DNA from: Mucilaginibacter sp. UBA5151
Lineage (GTDB): Bacteria; Bacteroidota; Bacteroidia; Sphingobacteriales; Sphingobacteriaceae
Direction: 5' to 3'
DNA: 45,287 bases
NCBI GenBank assembly: GCA_002413785.1
Contig: DHXR01000037.1
Span: forward strand, 1 to 45,287
The notes beneath the pieces are model-generated. The model did no database searches. It was not told the DNA's origin and saw only the letters and a list, made by a program, of their open reading frames with translations. The position numbers and the translations under genes are program-made. Of the stretch, positions 40,017 through 45,287 are shown in pieces (position 1 is the first letter of the stretch; each line of letters opens with the position of its first letter).

Positions 40017-41918
40017 ATGCTGCCATTTGTAAAAAGTTTACTACCCCGATTAAAACAATATAGTAAGAACCTTGACCAAACTTCCATTTTTATTGATAAG
40101 CCCTGGATAATGATTGATGAAAATAAGGATCAACATCATTATGTTTTTCATAAAGATGGTCGGCTTATTATGAGTTTAAATGGATCAGTGCAAATTGGGA
40201 AATGGGAGTTTTTAGCCGGGTCAAACAGCTTATTAATCGATAGAATAAAAGATAGCATGTTGTTAAATCAGGAGTTTATCGAGGACGGGTTGATGTTCCT
40301 CAAGAAAGATGGTCTTAAAGATCATTTTTTTATTCTTATTAACAAAAATGTTATACCGGATTTAGATTACGAAAAATATCTCAAAAAATGCTTTATAAAC
40401 TTAAAAGACCTACGAAAATTTGCATCAAATAATCAAAAATCTTATTATGCCACTTCACTATATTCCGACTCACAATACACTAATCAAAGTCGTTATCAAA
40501 GTTCTGTAGGGGACGAAATCTTCGATGAGAATTTGGAAGCTGTTCACTCAGAGACAATTATTAATGATGGAAAATCAATGGCTGTTATTAATGGTAAAAT
40601 TGGATCAGTTTATTATGAGAGAAATTACGAAACAGATGAAAACCTAAGTTTAAAAATAAGGCAATCCAGCAATGATCGTTTGACTATCGGTGATATTGTA
40701 CTTGATGAAAATAAAAACCCCGTAAGCGGGACGTTTAAATTCAAACCCCATATTCTTGAAAAAGTAAATCTTATCAGTGTTATGGATGGGACGATTTTTA
40801 CAATAAAGAAAGAAATCAAAAAAAAGAGTAAGTTTTTTTGGATAGCTTTAACAGGCACTCTAATAACATTTACTGTTTTTTTTATTTATTACATATCTTC
40901 TTTACCTCCAGGGAAAAATGTACAAGTAACTACTTGGGCTGATATTGGGGCTTCGGGTTCGGTAAATATTACCGATAGCAAGTGGAGTAGTAAAGCATTG
41001 GCTGTAGATGCTGCTGGCAATGTATATGTAACTGTAGCTGATACGTTTAATAACCTGATTCGGAAAATAAGCCCAACAGGTAAAATAACAATTTTAGCGG
41101 GTAGTGGAGTAAAAGGCTCAGACAATGGTAAAGGTACTGCCGCATCATTTAATTCCCCATCTGGAGTTGCAGTAGATATTAATAGAAATGTATATGTTGC
41201 TGATAACGGTAACCATTTGATTCGAAAAATAAGTCCGGCTGGTGTAGTAACAACTTTGGCTGGTAGCGGTGCGGAAGGTTCTTCCAACGGTAAAGGAGCA
41301 GCTGCTTCATTTAGTTATTTATATGGAGTGTCCGTAGATGTCAATGGAAACGTTTATGTGGCTGATGCTGGCAACCATTTAATTCGAAAAATAAGTCCGG
41401 CTGGTGTAGTAACAACTTTGGGTGGTAGCGGTGAGGAAGGTTCTTCTAACGGTAAAGGAACATCGGCTTCATTTGATGGTTCTTTTAATATTGCTGTTGC
41501 TCCTAATGGGACTGTTTATGTAGCTGAATGGAATAACGATTTAATTCGTAAAATAAGTCCAACTGGTTTGGTAACTACACTTGCTGGAAGTGGATTTCCA
41601 GGATCCGATAATGATACTGGTATCTCGGCTTCTTTTTTTCACCCAACTGGGATTGCTGTAGATGCGGCAGGTAATGTTTATGTTGCTGATAGTGATAATA
41701 ATCTAATTCGTGAAATAAGTCCGACTGGTTTGGTAACTAAGCTTGCCGGAAGTGGCACTTATAATTCAGAAAATGGCAATGGTACTACTGCTTCTTTTTG
41801 GGGGCCATCTGGGATAGCGGTAGATATTAATGGAAATGTATATGTTGTTAGTGAACATAATACATTAATTAGAAAAATAAGTCAAAAACCATATTTAAAG
41901 CAACTTCAAGTGAATTAA
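40017..41918 (+). CDS. Membrane-anchored NHL six-bladed propeller protein
   Basis: A 633-aa protein in two parts. Residues 1 to about 265 form a cytoplasmic-looking domain of unknown family with no signal peptide. A single membrane helix is at about 272-292 (FWIALTGTLITFTVFFIYYI). From about 300 to the end there are six NHL-type blades with the pattern N-VYVAD..N-LIRKISP.G.VTTLAGSG, a period of 54 residues. Blades 2 and 3 are nearly identical also in DNA (162-base period, 41211 onward). The propeller probably sits outside the inner membrane and binds a ligand or protein. The start ATG is preceded by a stop-rich gap. The function is unknown. Confidence 0.8.
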   Translation: MLPFVKSLLPRLKQYSKNLDQTSIFIDKPWIMIDENKDQHHYVFHKDGRLIMSLNGSVQIGKWEFLAGSNSLLIDRIKDSMLLNQEFIEDGLMFLKKDGLKDHFFILINKNVIPDLDYEKYLKKCFINLKDLRKFASNNQKSYYATSLYSDSQYTNQSRYQSSVGDEIFDENLEAVHSETIINDGKSMAVINGKIGSVYYERNYETDENLSLKIRQSSNDRLTIGDIVLDENKNPVSGTFKFKPHILEKVNLISVMDGTIFTIKKEIKKKSKFFWIALTGTLITFTVFFIYYISSLPPGKNVQVTTWADIGASGSVNITDSKWSSKALAVDAAGNVYVTVADTFNNLIRKISPTGKITILAGSGVKGSDNGKGTAASFNSPSGVAVDINRNVYVADNGNHLIRKISPAGVVTTLAGSGAEGSSNGKGAAASFSYLYGVSVDVNGNVYVADAGNHLIRKISPAGVVTTLGGSGEEGSSNGKGTSASFDGSFNIAVAPNGTVYVAEWNNDLIRKISPTGLVTTLAGSGFPGSDNDTGISASFFHPTGIAVDAAGNVYVADSDNNLIREISPTGLVTKLAGSGTYNSENGNGTTASFWGPSGIAVDINGNVYVVSEHNTLIRKISQKPYLKQLQVN

Positions 41919-41958
41919 ACTAAATTTTAATTCACTTGACTATTAAGACAAAAAATAC

Positions 41959-42153
41959 ATGAAAAAGCAAATAAACTTCAAAGAAATAGAAAGTCAATTA
42001 TTAAAAACTCCTTGCCCCATCTGTCAGTACTATCCTGAAAGTGTTTCAATAAGCAATCTTATATTTGCGATGACTGTAAATTGCGATCATGATTTTTTAA
42101 CTCTATTGAATAAAAAGTATTTAGAATTAAGAGATGAACAACTCGGTATTTAA
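41959..42153 (+). CDS. Small hypothetical protein
   Basis: A 64-aa protein with CPICQYYPES (about 19-28), a single CxxC, and a later cysteine (CDHDF, about 43). The N-terminus is basic (MKKQINFKEIESQ). It might bind a metal. It lies 40 bases after the propeller gene on the same strand, so co-transcription is possible. No family is recognised. Confidence 0.5.
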   Translation: MKKQINFKEIESQLLKTPCPICQYYPESVSISNLIFAMTVNCDHDFLTLLNKKYLELRDEQLGI

Positions 42154-42285
42154 GCAGGCCATCTTTCGGTTCCCCGTTTATATTCAATAAACAAAAACCT
42201 ATCTGATATTTTATAATGGAAGTACTCTTATGCGTTTTTTATCTTCGTCCAGTACAAGTAAAGCGCCTTTTAGGCCGGTATTATT

Positions 42286-43419
42286 ATGAAATATACTATT
42301 GAAGAAATATATACAATCGTCGGCAAAGATGATAAAACTGCAGGGCTGCAATTAATACCAGGCACAGAGTCTTTTAAAAAATTCGGCTCTTATATTACGG
42401 TAGTGTTTTTATATACACAAGCTGAGCGAGAAAAGATGGATATTATGATTCAGGCGCCGTTTACACATTCTGGTAAAATCAAAGCCAAATACCTGGGCTG
42501 GGACCTAAAGCCTAAACCGGTGCAGCTTTTAAATGATGAAGGGGTTGAGGCAGATGATATTTGGGATATAAGATACTTTACCGCCTCGGAAAAGAACACG
42601 TTTCATTCTAAAGAACAGCGAACAATAAAAAAAATAGAATTGCCACTTCATATGAAGTCAAAAGGGGGCGACTACGATTGGATTTACGGATTTGCAAAAA
42701 AACTTGTAAAAGATGGTATCGGTTTGAATCCCAGGCAGCGTCATTTTTATCTTGCGTCAAAAGCATATTTTGAAGAAGCTGAGTTGAGCGGCGAAGAAAG
42801 GGATGAAATATTTGAGGCTAATGGTAAAATGAAAGAAGTTGTCGAATGGGAATACTTACAGATTAAGCTTATTCGTCAGGATATCACCAACGAGCAGACA
42901 AAAAAGCTGGGACAATTGCTTCAGGCTAAAGAGAAAACTGATTATGCCATTCTTGATAAATATCTTCAAATGGTTGGAAGTAGTTTGGAAAAGCTAACAT
43001 TAAAAAATATCGATCAAGCCGTGAAGATGTTTATAATGGTTAATGATTTTAAGGAACACCGATTGAATGTATTGGGCAAGGTTCCTGTATATCTTGATAT
43101 TGACAGGTTTCTTCACATATATATGCGGCACGTAGATGAAATGAAAGTGGACAAGCAATTTGAAGACAAGGACAATTTTCAATGGGCGACCGAGGATGTC
43201 TTTACAGTTATGGAAAAAGTGGTTACCTCTATTGATGTTGAAATTCAAAATTTTTTCGTTGCTAATCCCAACACACGTTACAGTAGATATGGAGACCAAT
43301 CCGTATATTTTGAAGGTGATTATTATACTTTACATATTGATCCATGTGGCAGGATAAGCACTTTCCATAAAAATAAGAAGAAGGCCTTGGCACTTGCTGT
43401 TGAGGCAACAGGTGAATAG
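42286..43419 (+). CDS. Hypothetical protein (377 aa)
   Basis: A soluble 377-aa protein with no family I recognise. The N-terminal part (about 1-115) is strand-rich. The middle (about 130-240) is charged and helical (KLVKDGIGLNPRQRHFYLAS, EEAELSGEERDEIFE). The C-terminal third contains FLHIYMRHVDEMKVDKQ and ends with a short strand region DYYTLHIDPCGRISTFHKNKKK that is well formed for a small beta domain. No nuclease, protease or NTPase motif is seen. It is preceded by a 130-base gap and followed by a 104-aa gene after 36 bases, so the two may be a pair. Confidence 0.65.
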   Translation: MKYTIEEIYTIVGKDDKTAGLQLIPGTESFKKFGSYITVVFLYTQAEREKMDIMIQAPFTHSGKIKAKYLGWDLKPKPVQLLNDEGVEADDIWDIRYFTASEKNTFHSKEQRTIKKIELPLHMKSKGGDYDWIYGFAKKLVKDGIGLNPRQRHFYLASKAYFEEAELSGEERDEIFEANGKMKEVVEWEYLQIKLIRQDITNEQTKKLGQLLQAKEKTDYAILDKYLQMVGSSLEKLTLKNIDQAVKMFIMVNDFKEHRLNVLGKVPVYLDIDRFLHIYMRHVDEMKVDKQFEDKDNFQWATEDVFTVMEKVVTSIDVEIQNFFVANPNTRYSRYGDQSVYFEGDYYTLHIDPCGRISTFHKNKKKALALAVEATGE

Positions 43420-43455
43420 AATTATTAATTTAACACGATTAACAGACAATATAAT

Positions 43456-43770
43456 ATGCAACCAAAATCTTTCAAACAGTCACTGAAATATAATCCGCTG
43501 CTACTTCCCAAAGAACACAAGCAAGCCATTCAAAATATCAATTATGACCTTTGGAACGACTTGTCCATCATTAATATAAATTTTCCGAAAGATGAAATTA
43601 CCATTGATCATATAATCAAGGACTTTGGGAAAACCTACGGAATAGATTTGAAACTGGGTTGCAAAAATAAAACTGTGCAGCAATTGCTGGATGCCGCTTA
43701 TGAAAAACACATGCGCCTGCCGAGGTTCACAAAGCATGAACATTTTGAAGCAATGCTCGCCGATCAATAA
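43456..43770 (+). CDS. Hypothetical protein (104 aa), possible partner of the 377-aa gene
   Basis: A soluble 104-aa protein starting MQPKSFKQSLKYNPLLLPKE, with a helical C-terminus (QQLLDAAYEKHMRLPRFTKHEHFE). No known domain. It is 36 bases downstream of the 377-aa gene on the same strand, which suggests co-transcription. A small gene after a larger unknown gene is a common layout of toxin-immunity or regulator pairs, but nothing in the sequence shows this. Confidence 0.55.
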   Translation: MQPKSFKQSLKYNPLLLPKEHKQAIQNINYDLWNDLSIININFPKDEITIDHIIKDFGKTYGIDLKLGCKNKTVQQLLDAAYEKHMRLPRFTKHEHFEAMLADQ

Positions 43771-43874
43771 TATATTATTTAAATTTCATCCCTTTTACAT
43801 TCAGGCGTGAGTATCCGGGCCGGACAAAGCACCTGCACTACCCGTACCCCGCTGACAGGTAATAAACTTTGCGA

Positions 43875-44183
43875 TTATTTTTTAGGAGCCCGTTTTTTCA
43901 CCAGTAACCCCGCATCCTGGAGTTTTCGGCCAAGTTCATCATCCGCTCCCAGCTTTAAGAAATCTTTTTCCAAACCCAAAATGAACAACACCTGAAAGTA
44001 AGCCCCCATGGCCACGGAAGGTTTGCCTTTTTCGATCTGCCAGAGCGTGGAACGGCTGATACCTGCCCGTTCTGCTACCTGTTCCATACTCAGTTTCCTG
44101 CGCAGACGGGCCAGCCGGATGTTTTCTCCAAGGTCATCTAATACTTTTTGCGCTTTGGGTAAAAGAATAACCGATGCCTTCAT
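43875..44183 (-). CDS. XRE-family regulator, HipB-like, without HipA
   Basis: A 102-aa DNA-binding protein when started at ATG 44183 (MKASVILLPKAQ). The HTH (LGENIRLARLRRKLSMEQVAERAGISRSTLWQIEKGKPS, split across about 16-54) is a Cro/C1-type domain, followed by a short C-terminal region (GRKLQDAGLLVKKRAPKK). In Bacteroidota this protein usually precedes a HipA-type kinase toxin in one operon. Here the downstream DNA (43771-43874) is short and the next gene is convergent, so no HipA is present. An upstream ATG (44213) adds a hydrophobic run and is less likely. Confidence 0.82.
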   Translation of the reverse strand: MKASVILLPKAQKVLDDLGENIRLARLRRKLSMEQVAERAGISRSTLWQIEKGKPSVAMGAYFQVLFILGLEKDFLKLGADDELGRKLQDAGLLVKKRAPKK

Positions 44184-44302
44184 AACGTTTAATATAATAA
44201 ACAAAAATAACAAAAATGTTTAATATATAAAATGTTATACAATATTATTAGTAGGAATGCGGCATCATGGAGCGCAATGTCTGGCCAGAAAACACAGAAA
44301 TA

Positions 44303-45085
44303 TTAACTGAATATCTTCTGAACGAAAATATTTAAAACTTCTACAAGGATAAGGATAATGATCACCCATTCCAGACGGTAGCTGGTACGGTATTGTAACA
44401 GGTCCCTGAAAAGTTCGTAATTGTCTTTTACGATATTTAATCCTTCCTGGATATTCCTGAACCTTTCATTAAGGTCGAATGTGCGTTTAAGGTCGGTATG
44501 GATTTTGTTCAGGTTTTCGTCTTCCCAGGTTTCGGGGGGCGAATCAAAAATATACATATTTTCGGCGATCCTGTTTTTTAGCAGCAGGGTTTTCCCGATG
44601 TATTTTTTAAGTTTTTTCCCTGATATGTTAAGGCTCCCTTTTGCTTCTAAAATCTGGGTATGGTAATTGGTTTCCTCCATCAGTTTTGTAGTTTGCTCAT
44701 GGTAATAATCAAGTGCGACCGACTGGGAAACATTCAGCATAATTAAACGCAGCACTTCAATATCCGACCCAATGATCTCAATTGAATTGAAACCTATTTT
44801 GTTTTTTGCAGAATTTGTCTGGATCTTAAATTCTTCCTCTAAACTCTGGTCAAATTTGTTTTTGCAATAGGGGGATATCAGCCTTAAAAATTCGGAGATT
44901 CTGATATGGTCGTAGCTTAAAAAACAAACTACGCCATATTTAAAAACATAAATGTATTGCTCCTCATCGGTAATGTAAAATAGTTCATCGGTATCGCTGA
45001 AATACAATTCGGCCTTAAAAGCAGCTTTGAACGCTTTTATATCAATGCTGTCAGCTATCTGGTATGATAAAACTTGTACTAACAT
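44303..45085 (-). CDS. RMD1/DUF155-family membrane protein
   Basis: A 260-aa protein. The N-terminal domain contains YVFKYGVVCFLS (about 46-57), the typical motif of the RMD1/DUF155 family. A long helical middle (ILEAKGSLNISGKKLKKYIG, then FDLNERFRNIQEGLNIVKDNYELFRDLL) leads to a single C-terminal membrane helix (about 238-256, WVIIILILVEVLNIFVQ). Family members in yeast are mitochondrial and support membrane or ribosome organisation; the bacterial role is not known to me. It stands alone on the minus strand. Confidence 0.8.
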   Translation of the reverse strand: MLVQVLSYQIADSIDIKAFKAAFKAELYFSDTDELFYITDEEQYIYVFKYGVVCFLSYDHIRISEFLRLISPYCKNKFDQSLEEEFKIQTNSAKNKIGFNSIEIIGSDIEVLRLIMLNVSQSVALDYYHEQTTKLMEETNYHTQILEAKGSLNISGKKLKKYIGKTLLLKNRIAENMYIFDSPPETWEDENLNKIHTDLKRTFDLNERFRNIQEGLNIVKDNYELFRDLLQYRTSYRLEWVIIILILVEVLNIFVQKIFS

Positions 45086-45287
45086 ATTTTGTTAAATGAT
45101 CTCGTTATTTTTTCCTTAATGACAAAGGAAAAGCGATACCTCAATAAGGTATTACAAATATTAAAGTTAACGTGTTTCGTGATTGGAAATTCGCAGAATA
45201 ATAATCATAATGAACTGATAATTTGAATGTTATGGCAACTCCCCTCTTGAGAGAGGGTGCGTCCGGTTGTGTTGTGGCGGGGGGGGG
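45086..45287. other. Intergenic end of window with a G-run
   Basis: No gene is visible. The last bases contain a short near-palindromic piece (CTCTTGAGAGAG) and a terminal run of Gs. This may be the edge of a dispersed repeat or a low-quality end of the assembly. Confidence 0.4.

Noticed and set aside
41211..41450. CRISPR-like direct repeats
   Set aside because: The repeats are 54-codon blades of the NHL propeller coding sequence, with a constant reading frame and no unique spacers.

Overview
The window looks like a chromosomal segment of a Bacteroidota bacterium, most likely Sphingobacteriaceae (Mucilaginibacter/Pedobacter-like). The reasons are a SusC/SusD outer-membrane pair, TAnnTTTG-type promoter boxes, LacI-controlled sugar operons of the Bacteroidota kind, a xylose-isomerase pathway, and many Sphingobacteria-type hypothetical proteins. 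This assignment rests on recognised families, not on a database search.

Left arm, 1 to about 13.37 kb: an AT-rich integrated mobile element, almost all transcribed from the minus strand. Its right end is marked by a tyrosine recombinase (12069-13244) beside a 3' fragment of a tRNA-Phe gene (13311-13367), which is a classic attachment site. Inside it are two paralogous SF2 helicase-like proteins whose Walker A lysine is replaced by alanine, an acidic-tailed protein that could bind single-stranded DNA, a 363-aa protein of unknown function, a run of small unknown or secreted proteins, a cysteine-rich protein cut by the window edge, and three strongly structured non-coding stretches (330-960, 3403-3575, 7858-8100). 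The left end of the element lies outside the window. I consider the helicase pair and the structured non-coding modules the best candidates for something undescribed.

Just right of the att site (13.5-14.3 kb) lies the wreck of a second integrase. It appears to be fused by deletion to the tail of a LysR-type regulator, so the tRNA-Phe locus has been used more than once.

Middle, 14.3-30 kb: an N-acetylglucosamine/chitooligosaccharide utilisation locus. A LacI-family regulator (minus) faces SusC, SusD, a NagP-like MFS transporter, NagA, a NagB-like deaminase/isomerase, a GH20-like protein, a CBM9-like protein and a GH20 beta-N-acetylhexosaminidase. Beyond a strong bidirectional terminator are a broken GH16-like lipoprotein gene and a NagX-like acyltransferase. 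Three intergenic sites built on ACGTTAACGT or TGTACGTACA palindromes lie before SusC, before the transporter and before the acyltransferase, and probably define the regulon. No GlcNAc kinase is visible.

30-33.5 kb: a decayed stretch, a DJ-1/PfpI protein, an internally deleted CurA-type oxidoreductase, an HTH protein, an MtfA-like peptidase and a small partner gene.

33.5-39.3 kb: a xylose locus. A LacI-type regulator diverges from xylB, xylA and an SSS-family sugar symporter, with the palindrome TGCAATCGATTGCA between them.

39.3-45.3 kb: accessory, mostly unknown genes. These include a membrane-anchored six-bladed NHL propeller protein, two hypothetical proteins with no recognised family (377 and 104 aa), an orphan HipB-like XRE regulator and an RMD1/DUF155 membrane protein.
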